Below, one piece after another: positions 8,941 through 18,576 of a stretch of DNA of 20,352 nt. Numbering within the stretch: the stretch's first letter is position 1; the number at the start of each line of letters is the position of its first letter. This DNA is from Blastocladiella britannica. Lineage: Eukaryota; Blastocladiomycota; Blastocladiomycetes; Blastocladiales; Blastocladiaceae. The notes beneath the pieces were generated by a model. It searched no databases. It was not told the DNA's origin and saw nothing but the letters and a program-made list of their open reading frames with translations. The stretch covers positions 1 to 20,352 of the forward strand of contig MU624855.1 in NCBI GenBank assembly GCA_025349905.2, given 5' to 3'. The translations under genes and the position numbers were made by a program.

Positions 8941-10090
8941 ATGTCGTCGCCCAATATCAAACCCGCCGCGGAACGCACAGTCTTTGCGCAGCTGTTTGGC
9001 GCGCCGGCGCATCTGCCTCATCCTCGCGAAACCATGGTCACTGCCGAGTACCGCTCGCACCTGTTCTTGGAGCTCATTACGCTGGTCGTGGTCATTGCCG
9101 TTGGCGGTGTCCTCAACATTCTCACACCCAACGAGCAGTATGATTGCTTCAATTTTCATGCAAAAACGGACACTGACCGCAATATCAAACAGGTCGTTCC
9201 TGGTCAACGATGTCAACATCCAGTACCCGATGCGTGCGCAGACGATTCCCGAGGCCCAGGCGGGGATCATTTCCGTCGGCATTCCGCTGCTGCTCATCTT
9301 GTTGCTGAAGCGCACACGCGGAGTCCGTCCTGCCGTGGGTCTGCTAATGGCGGCGGGGATCACGCTGTTTGTGACCGGTGCGCTCAAGAACCTGGTCGGC
9401 GCATTGCGGCCCGATTTCCTGGACCGGTGCCAGCCCAAGCAACTGACAGTAGGCGCCGCGTACGTGTGCACGGGCAACGTGGCCGATATCAAGGAGGGGC
9501 GGCGGTCGTTCCCGTCGGGCCACTCGTCGGTCGGCGCCGCGGGCACGTTGTACCTGTCGATCTGGTTTGCAATGCAGCTGCGGGTGTTTGACCCGTCGCA
9601 TGTAGGCGCCAAAGGCTTCCGCTTGTTCCTGGCGCACTTACCCGTGTGTGGGGGCGCGGCGATCGCGCTCACTCGCATTCTCGATAACCGGCACCACTGG
9701 CTCGACGTGTTCACCGGGTTTGCGCTTGGGTCGTACATTGCGGTACTCACCGCACGCGTGTACATCAAAGGGTTTGGAGCTACGGCGGTCGATTTCAAGG
9801 GCCTGGACCTGTCGCCGCGCGACTTGACGGCCGCGCTGATTCCCATGCAGCGGCAGCAGATGCATCTGCAGCAGGAGCAGGAGCAGCAGCAGGAACAGTT
9901 GCAGCAGCAGCAGCAGCAGTTGGAGCAGGTCACCGTGGGTGCGGTTGCTGCGGCTGCTGCGGCCTCGCCGCCGATGCAGATGTCGCCGATGGAAGCGCAA
10001 TCGCAGGCTACGTTTATGGGAGGTAGCACTGGCGCACTGCTGCCGGGGGAGGCGGACTCGGTGCCTCTACAGGAGGTCATTGCTCGATAA
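8941..10090 (+). CDS. PAP2-superfamily lipid phosphate phosphatase (LPP/DPP1-like)
   Basis: A multi-pass membrane phosphatase predicted to dephosphorylate phosphatidate, diacylglycerol pyrophosphate or lysophosphatidate in the ER or vacuole membrane. Exons 8941-9137 and 9193-10090 join (intron 9138-9192, starting GTATGA) to 364 residues. The three PAP2 motifs are intact: KX6RP at residues 131-139 (KNLVGALRP), PSGH at 173-176, and the third motif at 226-237 (TRILDNRHHWLD) with its essential His233 and Asp237; the usual Ser is Thr226. About six hydrophobic helices flank the motifs. The N-terminal segment with NIQYP fits DPP1/LPP members. The tail from about residue 283 is a Gln-rich repeat that is unlikely to be catalytic. 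Substrate is not decided by the sequence. It lies head-to-tail with the desaturase gene. Confidence 0.92.
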
Positions 10091-10282
10091 TTTTTTTTTT
10101 TTTTCTTTGAAACAATAGATACATGTCAGTGGGAACTCCTCTATTTCGATGACGCATTGACGCGATCGCCCCAAGTGGCAGCGTCTTGCCCCAAGCACCT
10201 CCAGCTGCACAGCCCTCTGAGCGCCAGCGGATTTTCTCTCGCTCCTTCGTTGAATTTGGAAAAACTCAAAAGAATACGAAAA
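10091..10282 (+). promoter_or_regulatory. Intergenic region, lipid phosphatase / desaturase
   Basis: A 192-nt spacer between two plus-strand genes, the only same-strand junction in the window. It starts with a long T-tract directly after the phosphatase stop, possibly part of its 3' end signal, and contains the desaturase promoter with a GCTCCTT element at 10241-10247. Confidence 0.55.
10241..10247 (+). promoter_or_regulatory. GCTCCTT element upstream of desaturase gene
   Basis: The site reads TTCTCTCGCTCCTTCGTTGAA and ends 35 nt before the start codon at 10283, followed by an A-rich leader. Confidence 0.5.
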
Positions 10283-11832
10283 ATGCCGGCAAAAATCGAC
10301 TTGTCCGCCGCCACGGCCGAGTCGCTGCACCTGCACCAGACGCCGTCGAATGGCCGCAAGATCGCGACCACCGAATTAGCCCAACATAACATGCCGTCGT
10401 CGGCGTGGGTCGCGGTCCGCGGCAAAGTGTATGATGTAACGAGCTTTTTGGGCCGTCACCCGGGCGGCACCGACGTGCTGTTGTTTGCCGCCGGTCGCGA
10501 TGCCACCCAGGTGTTCGAGTCGTACCACCAGCTCAAAGTGGCGGCCACGCTCCCCAAGTACTACATTGGCGATCTGGCCGACAACGAGCTGCCCGTGTTC
10601 CCTGCCCCCTCGGCGTTCTTTGCTACCGTGAAACGCCGGGTGTACGACCACTTGTCCGCTCGTAAGCTCGACCCCAAAGTGGCCTACAGCCAGTGGACGT
10701 GGTACGCGATCATTTACGCGTCGGTGGCCGCGTCGTGGTACTACCAGTTCTTTATGGTGACCGAGGGATGGTCGCAGTGGCTGGCGGCGCTGGTGCTGGG
10801 ATTCTTTTGCGCGCAGGTCGGTCTCAACCCGCTGCACGACGCGTCGCACTTTACCATTTCGCACTCACCGCTCGTGTGGCGGGTGATTGGCGCGAGCCAC
10901 GACTTTATCAACGGGTCGTCGTACGTGGTGTGGATCTACCAGCACATGCTTGGGCACCACCCGTACACCAACATTGCTGGTGCTGACCCGGATATTGTCA
11001 CGGGCGACCCGGACGTGCGCCGGATCAAGCCGAGCCAGCGCTGGTTCTCGCACTACATGTACCAGGAGTGGTTTGTGCCTGTCCTCTACGGTACTTGCCT
11101 CTTTTTTTGTCGGTTGTTGATTTTCTGAAATCTCATGCGGTAAAAAAACATTGGACAGGCGTCCTCGGCATCAAGACCCGCATCCAAGACGTGAGCATCA
11201 TGTACCAGGCCAAGACCAATGACAAGATCCGCATCAACCCCATGACCACCTGGCACACGTCGGTGTTCTGGCTGGGCAAGCTGTTCTTTTTGACGTACCG
11301 GTTCGTGGTTCCCATCGTGGTCGCCCAGGTTCCTGTGATCCGGACGCTCGGTCTGTTCCTGGTGGCCGATCTGGTGTCGTCGTACTGGCTGGCGCTGACG
11401 TTCCAGGCCAACCACGTGGTCGGCGAGTGCATTTGGCCCGTGCCCAATGCCAACAACGAGATGGAGCTGGACTGGGCCGAGATGCAGGTACTCACCTTTC
11501 CATTTTTGGCTTGATGTATCACTGACATGGACATGTGAATGTAGCTCCGCGCAACCCAGGACTACGCGCACGACTCGACCTTCTGGACCAAGGCCACGGG
11601 CGCGCTCAACTACCAGTCGTGCCACCACTTGTTCCCCGAGATTTCGCAGGCGTACTACCCGCTCATCACCCGCGACGTGATCATGCCCACCTGCAAGGAA
11701 TTCAACGTGCCGTACCTGTCGCTGCCCACGTTTACTGCCGCCTTGACCTCGCACCTGGTGTACTTGAAGGTGCTCGGGCTCGGCGAGCACCCGGTGGACG
11801 TGGCCAACAAGAAGGGCGCCAAGGCCGAGTGA
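10283..11832 (+). CDS. Cytochrome b5-fused front-end fatty acid desaturase, delta-5-like
   Basis: Front-end desaturases insert a double bond between an existing one and the carboxyl end of a long acyl chain in the ER membrane, here probably on the route to arachidonic or eicosapentaenoic acid. Exons 10283-11090, 11159-11487 and 11545-11832 join in phase to 474 residues; introns are 11091-11158 and 11488-11544. An N-terminal cytochrome b5 domain has HPGG at 59-62 and the second haem ligand His82. The three histidine boxes are HDASH (185-189), QHMLGHH (220-226) and QSCHH (403-407); Gln in the third box is typical of b5-fusion front-end enzymes. Motifs such as GLNPLHDASH, GHHPYTNIAGADPD, VRRIKP and SSYWLALTFQANHVV closely match what I recall of Mortierella alpina delta-5 desaturase, so delta-5 is favoured over delta-6 or delta-8, though regioselectivity needs enzyme data. 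Confidence 0.95.
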
Positions 11833-11987
11833 TTTTATTGTTTTTATTGAAATGAATTTTTGGGTGAAAGAAAAAAAAATGCGCTGCATTTCATTGATTG
11901 CGGAGGGGATGTTGAATGTACACCGATGAATGAAAGGGGAGAGGGGAATTTTGAATGGGGGCGACCAGGGAAAGAAGGGGAAAACAA
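11833..11987. other. Convergent 3' gap, desaturase / APSES gene
   Basis: A 155-nt interval between two stop codons. It is A-rich on the plus strand and holds no credible gene; it should contain both polyadenylation regions. Confidence 0.6.
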
Positions 11988-14522
11988 TTACAACAGCTGC
12001 TCGATGGCTGGAGCTGCCTTGGTCATGGCTGTGGCGCGGCGGGCCGATGCCAGCGACGACGCCCATGACGCGCCGCGAAGGCCCAGCAAGATATCCGCCG
12101 CGACCTCGACCTCGGACATTTTGCGGGCGCGTTTGGTCGCGGGCGCCCGCGGATCGTCGAGCGACGGCAACGACCGGTGGTCGTCGTCCGTGTCGCGCAT
12201 CCAGTCCGGCGCGGCTGTCGACGGCAGCGTCGTGCACCGGCGGCGTTTTGCCGCAAATGACATTGGTAAAGAGTCGTCGGCGGCAACGGCAGCCAAAGGT
12301 GCGAGTGTGGGTGCTGGTAAAGACGACGGCACCAGGGGAGGATGCTGCTGCTCGGCCGAGTCGTCCACGTGGTCCGGGTGCGGCGCCAATCGCAGCCGGG
12401 CGGCGGCCGAGTGGCGGCGCGGCGACGGCGGGACATTGGGCGATGAGCCCGTGGACCACGGCGCGGCGTCGCGGGCCGAGTGGCGGCGCATGCGCTGGCC
12501 CGACGCATTGACGTGCGCGGAAGCGGCAGCAGCAGCAGCGCGGCGCAGCATGACCAAGGGACCAGCCTCGTCGTCCTCCTCATTGCCGTTCAGTACCGGA
12601 GCGGCGGCGGAGATGGGCGACACGGGCTCGGACGGCGAAAACATGGCGGCAAGGCCCAGCGGCGACGGCGGCTGGCTCGGCGCGGCCGACGGCATCCCCG
12701 CCGAATCAATGTCCGAGTACCCGTCATCCTCCGAGGAGGACGAGGCCATGGTCGTCGTCGCGTACAGAACGGCGCCAGCTCCGCCGCCGCGTCGGCTCGG
12801 CGACGTCAAGGAAACGGGCTGGGCCAGATCCGATCGGGATTCTTCCACGGCGGTCACCATGGTGGCGGCAGGTGAGCGCGCTGACGACGGTGAAAGGGAC
12901 GACGACGCCAGGGTGGGCGGCTGGTACACGGTGCCCATCATGCTACGTCGTCGTGACGCGGTCGTGGTCGCCAACGGGAACGACTGCTGCTGCTGCTGCT
13001 GCTGTAACTGGTACTGGGAAGGGGACGGCGATCCGGCATCGGCACCTGATAGAGACGGAGTGCTGGCGCTATTGTTGTTGCTGCCATTACTCCATGATCC
13101 GCCTCGTAACGACGCCACGTACGCCCACGGATCGCTCTCCAGGAGCGGGTAGGCCAGGGTTTCCAGGCGGTGCAGCTGCGCGAGCACCAGTGCGCGTGCC
13201 AGCGGGATCCACACGCCCTTGAGCCGCATGGTGCCGGCCTTGACCACGTCGCGGACACGCTCATGCTTGAGGATCGCGTCGCGCTTGCCGCGGGTCATGT
13301 GGGCGAGGTTGAGCAGTTTGGTTCTGTGGAATGTTTTTCGTATGAGTGAGGCGTCCTCTTGGCTGAAACGGAATGAAACGCACCCATTGACAAAATTGTC
13401 CGCCTCGCGCCGGCAGAGCTGCACGCCGTTGCACTCGAGCTGAAAGACCTGCGACTCCATCTCCTCGGCGTGGAACAGCAAGAGCGGCGGGTCGCTAGGC
13501 GCACGCGATACTTGGCCTGGAGCCGGAACCGCGGCTGCGGGCGGCGGTGGCGACGCGCTGCTGCCACCCATAGTTGCAGCACTATTGGATTGCGCCAGAG
13601 CGGTAGATGATCCTGATGACGACGAAGACGTTGGCGGTGGCATGAGCGCGCCGACGGCCACGGGCGGTGGGAAATCGGCAGTGAGCGACGACGACACGGC
13701 CGAAGGGGCCGGCGATGCGCTCCCGCGACCCGCCGGTACTTGATGCTGGTATGGGTGCTGGTACTGTTGTGTCGCGTACACGCCCACTGGTGGTGCGGTC
13801 CAGCTCTCGCGCCGCGCCGTCGACGACGATGATAACATCGGGTAGGACGGCAAGGTGGTCGGCGGCGGCGCGGGCGGAGACAATGATGACGGCGTGTAAC
13901 GGTAAGGGACGGTGCCGCGATACTGCTGCTGCTGCTGCTGCTGCTGCTGAGGCTGCATTTGGTAGCGCTGCAGGTCAGCGGTCATGGGCGAGGAAACACC
14001 CGAGAGCATGGGCGACCGGCCCGCCAGCGCCGCCGCAGTCATGGCTGCTTGTGGGACTGTGGTAGTGGCCGCAGTAGCAGCAGCAGCAGCATACGTTCGG
14101 CGATCATCGCCAACGACCGGAGTCGGGTACGCGGCCTCGGGAGTGGTATGGGCAACTCCAGTTGTTGTCGGGATGGTGGTGTTTGCAGTGGCAGGACGCG
14201 GAAGAAGGGGCGGCAACGACGTGGGCGGGCGATCGAGCATCGCGGACGGGTGGTTGTACCGGGGCGGAGAGGCCAGGACGTGCTGTTGTTGTTGCTGTTG
14301 TTGCTGTTGTTGTTGATGCTGCTGGTACTGCTGGAACGAGGTCGGGTAGAAATGGGGCAGGTGGCGCATGGATGCCGGGAGCGGCAGGGTCGACGATGTC
14401 AGCGAATTGGTTGATGAAGTGGACAGCGACGCAGTAGAAGCCTGCATCGAGGCCGGAAGCGGCAAGAGTGAGGACGCCGAGGTCGCCGGCAGCGGTGGGG
14501 TCAGGTGTGGCTGAGCGGCCAT
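11988..14522 (-). CDS. APSES (KilA-N type) transcription regulator, StuA/Sok2-like
   Basis: APSES proteins are fungal basic helix-loop-helix-like regulators of morphogenesis and differentiation. Exons 14522-13384 and 13323-11988 give 824 residues after removal of intron 13324-13383. That intron starts GTGCGT, ends CACAG, is 60 nt long and has no stop, so an unspliced reading looks continuous but splits the DNA-binding domain. After splicing, residues about 355-435 read as a standard APSES domain: CRREADNFVNG, TKLLNLAHMTRGKRDAILK, HERVRDVVKAG and MRLKGVWIPLARAL. There are no ankyrin repeats, which favours the StuA/Sok2/Phd1 type over Mbp1/Swi4. The N-terminal half is rich in Gln, Ser and Pro, with poly-Gln at CAG/CTG tracts. 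The C-terminal half has basic, nuclear-signal-like clusters (AAKRRR, TKRARK) and a short EVEVAADILLGL segment. Other introns in the low-complexity regions cannot be excluded. Confidence 0.88.
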   Translation of the reverse strand: MAAQPHLTPPLPATSASSLLPLPASMQASTASLSTSSTNSLTSSTLPLPASMRHLPHFYPTSFQQYQQHQQQQQQQQQQQHVLASPPRYNHPSAMLDRPPTSLPPLLPRPATANTTIPTTTGVAHTTPEAAYPTPVVGDDRRTYAAAAATAATTTVPQAAMTAAALAGRSPMLSGVSSPMTADLQRYQMQPQQQQQQQQQYRGTVPYRYTPSSLSPPAPPPTTLPSYPMLSSSSTARRESWTAPPVGVYATQQYQHPYQHQVPAGRGSASPAPSAVSSSLTADFPPPVAVGALMPPPTSSSSSGSSTALAQSNSAATMGGSSASPPPPAAAVPAPGQVSRAPSDPPLLLFHAEEMESQVFQLECNGVQLCRREADNFVNGCVSFRFSQEDASLIRKTFHRTKLLNLAHMTRGKRDAILKHERVRDVVKAGTMRLKGVWIPLARALVLAQLHRLETLAYPLLESDPWAYVASLRGGSWSNGSNNNSASTPSLSGADAGSPSPSQYQLQQQQQQQSFPLATTTASRRRSMMGTVYQPPTLASSSLSPSSARSPAATMVTAVEESRSDLAQPVSLTSPSRRGGGAGAVLYATTTMASSSSEDDGYSDIDSAGMPSAAPSQPPSPLGLAAMFSPSEPVSPISAAAPVLNGNEEDDEAGPLVMLRRAAAAAASAHVNASGQRMRRHSARDAAPWSTGSSPNVPPSPRRHSAAARLRLAPHPDHVDDSAEQQHPPLVPSSLPAPTLAPLAAVAADDSLPMSFAAKRRRCTTLPSTAAPDWMRDTDDDHRSLPSLDDPRAPATKRARKMSEVEVAADILLGLRGASWASSLASARRATAMTKAAPAIEQLL
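13924..13950. repeat. CTG/CAG repeat encoding poly-Gln in APSES gene
   Basis: A nearly pure CTG run on the plus strand encodes glutamines in the N-terminal half of the APSES protein. A shorter one lies at about 12984-13004. Confidence 0.85.
14281..14320. repeat. TGT/TGC mixed trinucleotide tract, poly-Gln in APSES gene
   Basis: A mixed TTG/CTG tract encodes about eleven consecutive glutamines (CAA and CAG mixed), next to a Gln/His/Tyr-rich segment. The mixed codons suggest it is older than the pure repeats elsewhere. Confidence 0.85.
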
Positions 14523-15333
14523 TGTCTTTTTCTTTTCTTGGGCTGAGTGCTTTTCTTACTTTCGATATCGCTGCTTTTTTTATGCGCGCGGACGAGCGTT
14601 GCAGTTGCAGTAACGTCACAGGAGAGAGGCTGGTTTTTGGTTGGTTGGTACTGAAGTGCTTGTAAAGGGCGTTGTCAATGTCAATGAATTTGTTTATGCA
14701 ATTGGGCCAAGGAAAGTTGCAGATTGAATTGAATGCGCGGTGCGCAGTACAATAAAAAGGGTGTCGAGTACCAGTAATAATTATAAAGTAGAAATGCAAA
14801 AGGGGACAGCTGTAGCAGAAGCATGGAACAAGAAGCGAGGGACGGACGCACTTTGTTTTTACTTCTCAGGCCACGAAATCAGAAACGGTTTTGCCGACTT
14901 GCAGCAAGAAAGAAGGGAATCGAGAAAGGGCGCGCTGCGTCAATATAAAATGGGCGGTGTGTGTGTGTGTCTGCAGGTGTGTGCGTGGTGAAGAATAAAG
15001 AGTGAAATGGAAGAGAAAAAGCCAAATGCAGGTACCCGGCGCGACGAGGGGCGATTTCGAACCGCACATTCAAACCTCGACGTGCATTTTTTTTTTAAGA
15101 TGCGCGTCGACGCCACGACGACCTCGTGGCGCACACCTGCCGCTCCCCACCTGTGCGTCCTCACTATTGGACGATTTCGTGTCGTGACCTGCATGCTCCA
15201 ATATTACGTGCATGCAACTCGTTGTCCTTCTCGGTCAATGTCCTCGGGCACTTGGTGCATCGCGGTCTGGAGTTGCGGGGATTTATTTAACATCTCTTTG
15301 TTGATTCAACAAACAAACGATCAAAAAAGCAAA
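14523..15333. promoter_or_regulatory. Long divergent intergenic region, APSES gene / FHIP-like gene
   Basis: At 811 nt this is the longest gap in the window. I see no supported gene or RNA in it. It contains a TATAAAA on the plus strand at about 14944-14950, a (GT)7 run at 14957-14970, an A-rich leader for the FHIP-like gene and a purine-rich leader for the APSES gene. A long regulatory region is usual for fungal morphogenesis regulators, which is an inference from family knowledge only. Confidence 0.55.
14957..14970. repeat. (GT)7 microsatellite
   Basis: Seven GT dinucleotides within the long divergent promoter region, followed by an imperfect GTGTGTGCGTG extension to about 14988. Confidence 0.85.
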
Positions 15334-18300
15334 ATGGCAGCACGGGAACAGCCCTCGCCCTCGCCCTCGCTGGTATCGGCATTCTTTTCTCGCCTACGAG
15401 GGTCGTCATCCCCGTCCAAATCCAGAAAACCAGCACACCGCCATTACGATCCCGCATTACTCTCGTTTTCACCGGCCTTGGTCCCCCCACCACCTCCATT
15501 GCAGCCAGCATCCACTGGAATCTCTGCCTCACATGCAGCCGCAATGCGTCTCGACCGGTTCCATCGCGCCTGGTCCAGCGTCATGGTGCGTTCGTTTGTA
15601 AACAAATTGAATGGCATTCCACCACGGACACATCCACTCAAAAATGAAGACAAAAGGCTGCCGCCCACCATGCCGCACAGGCAGACCGCGGTAAAGACCC
15701 ACCATTGTCGACTGTGCGGGACCCACTGCGAGCCCTCGTCAGCGTCCTGCGCGACGAAATTGCCACCGCGCCCGCAATGCATCGCCCCGGCTCGGCCGCG
15801 TACCTTGGGCCATGCCACGCACACCTCGCCGCGCATTCAGACATGCTGGCAACGCTTATGGACGTGGCCGCCGCCGACCAACCGCTGGGGTTTTACGGCA
15901 GCGCAACGCTCGCGTTGGCTGCATTGCTGCTGGCATGGCCGCCGCGCATCGTGGCCGAAGTGGGTGCACACCGGGCGATTACGCGCGCATTTGGAGCGGC
16001 AGCCGCACGGCTTGGCCGCCTCGGCGAGGTCTACGGCAGCGATGTCACCGCACTCGCATTTGCGGTCGCCGACCAGGCTGACCGCGGCGCCGACGAGCTC
16101 GTGCACCTGTTCATTCGAGACAGGACTGGCTGGGGTGTCGTCGCGGCAGATGGACCACCGCAGCGTCCCACACGACACGTGCGCTCCGAGTCCTGGGCCA
16201 GCTCGCGACCGTCCACGCCTCCACTCGTGCACACATCCTCGCACCGGCACCTTGACAGTAGCTACATTAGCGCTAACAGCGGAACTACTTGGCAGACCAA
16301 TGGTGGCGCGCGGCGCCGTACGCCGTCCTCGCCGCTCCCGCTGCAAAAACCACCCCACTCGCGGGCGACATCGGCAGCAAGCTCGCTCTCGAGCATGGCC
16401 TGTGCTACCGAACCAGACCTGTCCATGCCGCTGCTTCCGGTTCTGGTAGCAGCCCTCGGCCGTGCCGGATCGCCCGACGCGATCCTGGCCCAGCACACAC
16501 TTCTGGTGCTGTACGCGCGCGCCGCCGGCCCCTTGCGCCCACTTTTAGCCGCCCCCGATGCCGTACATGGCATTGGCGCCACGCTGGCAGCGCACTGGGC
16601 TTTGGCCGTGGACCCTCCCGTGACAGCCTCATCACCCGATGCGGCAGCACCGCTGCTTGCAACCGCCGCATGGGCCGCTCGCGCTGCCGCCATGTGTCCA
16701 GCACCAAGTGTGGTCGCTGCGTTACTGGCTGGCGTGCGGACTGCGTTTCTGGTCCCCGTGGCGGCACCCATGGTGTGTGCGGGCGGCCGCGCCGGTGGAC
16801 GCGCACGGGTACTGGCAGCACGTATGGTGCGGGCAGCGCATGAGGCTGGCGCGGCGGCCGTGTTGGCGTCCAACCCTCCCACATCCTCCTCCTCTGGGGC
16901 TGCTTCGCTACCTGGCAGTGATCCGGGCCCGCTGGCAACGATGCTGGCGGAATGGGCGACAGGTGCAGATGACGCTGCAGTAGGGGATCCGGCTCTGTCG
17001 GTCGCCGCGGGCGTGGCATGGCTTGCGGCCGCTGAAGATGCGATCGAGGAACGCTCCAGTCATTTTCACAACGACCCCCTAGGTGCCGCCGCTGCCGACA
17101 ATGATACGGTTGAGGACGTTGACGCAATCGCAAGCGGCATGGAGCGATTGCAAGCGTCGGGCCTCGCGCGCGCCTCTGGGAGTCTCGGCGCGTCCATGTT
17201 CAGTTTAGTGTCTGCTGGCAATGGCACTGGAGTGGATGTGTCGCTCCCATTCGCTGACATTGCAATGCCCGATTGGCCACAACAACAACAGCAGCAACAG
17301 CAAGAGCGGCGGTCCAGTAACAGCAGCAGCACCTCTCCACAGTCGTCTCGAGGCGCAGTCCTGTCCACGCTGATTGACGCAGTGGCATCGATCGCGGTGG
17401 CGGCAGTCGAACCGTCCCACTACGATTCGCATGACCGCGCCGCTGCCTTGGCCGCAGGTCATCTGGTACTGGCGCTCATCGAAACCGTGTCGACCGTGAC
17501 CTTGCCGCACTTCTTCCCAACGCTCTGGCGCTCCAGTCCCTTGATACCGTCGCTTTACCCACTCGGTACCACCACCCCAGGCGCGTCCCTCTTTGATTTG
17601 GTCGCGTTTGGCCAGTTCTCTTCAGGTAGCACCATGCCCGTCGTCCATCCGGCGACCGCGGGGCTCCGACTTGCCACGGCCTGGACAGACATGATGCTGG
17701 GCCGCCACGACGAATCGCCAGCGGCGGCCGCGACCACGTCGCTTGCCGCCCTGCAGCGGTTGGCCGCACGCCTGGAGCAAACTTGCTCGATCTTGCAGCT
17801 TCCGCTACGCACGGTCGGCCCACCTTCCAAGCAATCCGTCTCTCGCAAACCGTCCATGCTCGCCTTGCTTTTCGCTCGGTCGTCTGAATTGGCGCCGGCC
17901 ATTACTCCACCGCCGCCTCTGGAGACCGACCAGCTGTGGACGGCGCTCGGGCCTCGGCTTGCTGACGCGGACGTGGCCGTCACCAAGCATGCCTGGCATG
18001 CATCTCCGATACAACGGTCGTCAGTAAAGCTGTCGGACAAGCATCCATCGCTCCCACCCAGCCCGGAACCGACATTAGACCTGGACGAAAACAGTACACC
18101 GCTCGCACCTTCGCCCCGGATCCCGACCACCAACGACGCGCTACTGGTGGCCATGCTCTCGGCACTGCGCGTCTGGCCGCGGCTGAGCACCGTGGACCTG
18201 ACGTTGGTTGCGGCGCTGGTGGTGGCCACGTCGGCGCGATTGCCGGCGGTGGCCTCGGTCCTGGCGCTGACCGAGGTGACTGCCGACGCGCTCGAGCACG

Positions 18301-18476
18301 GGTGTTTGACCGTCTTGGACAGTGACAAGCATGGCGATGCACGCGCATCGCCGACAACGACCTCTGGGTGCGATGATCAGCGACGAATCGCGCTCGAATT
18401 TGCGCTGCAGATGGCGGCCAATGTCGCCGCGCAGGTCGCCCGGAACGGGTGTATCCAGCAGTCGTCACTGCACTAA
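15334..18476 (+). CDS. FHIP/RAI16-like protein (FTS-Hook-interacting protein family)
   Basis: FHIP proteins are helical-repeat adaptors that join FTS and Hook to Rab5 endosomes and so to dynein; fungal members such as Aspergillus FhipA move early endosomes. Exons 15334-15585 and 15681-18476 join in phase to 1015 residues. The 95-nt intron 15586-15680 starts GTGCGT and is the longest seen. Family-like features: FHRAWSSVM at the exon junction, followed by RDPLRALVSVLRDE, then GPCHAHLAAHSDMLATLMDV, a DELVHLFI segment, and later ILAQHTLLVLYARAAGPLRP with GIGATLAAHWALA, matching the order of conserved blocks I recall for RAI16-like domains. The sequence is divergent and very Ala-rich, with low-complexity loops and poly-Gln at about 617-624. 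The start at 15334 has an A-rich context; an in-frame upstream ATG at 15007 looks non-coding. The function is a family-level inference. Confidence 0.7.
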
Positions 18477-18576
18477 CGAGACTTGAATCCATTCCCTCAA
18501 TCCATACACTACTCCAATCTCCATACGATTGTATAGCTCTATATTTTGGTTGGCAAGAACAAAAGTAACAAGAATT
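18477..18576. other. Convergent 3' gap, FHIP-like gene / membrane protein gene
   Basis: One hundred nucleotides, A/T-richer than the flanking genes, separate the two stop codons. No further feature is visible. Confidence 0.6.

Noticed and set aside
11860..13152. A 430-codon plus-strand open frame opposite the APSES gene.
   Set aside because: It is the antisense shadow of a GC-rich, Ser/Ala-rich coding region; its composition is low-complexity and it matches no known domain. The same holds for long open frames opposite SYF1 (3983-4999, 5440-6420) and the FHIP-like gene (17555-18328).
15045..15065. A GGTTCGAAATC string on the minus strand resembling a tRNA B box.
   Set aside because: The flanking bases do not form a proper T stem, and no acceptor or anticodon stem can be drawn around it.
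15007..15333. An upstream in-frame start for the FHIP-like gene at 15007.
   Set aside because: The added 109 residues look like translated promoter DNA (T-tract, TATA-like and low-complexity sequence), whereas 15334 has an A-rich start context like its neighbours.
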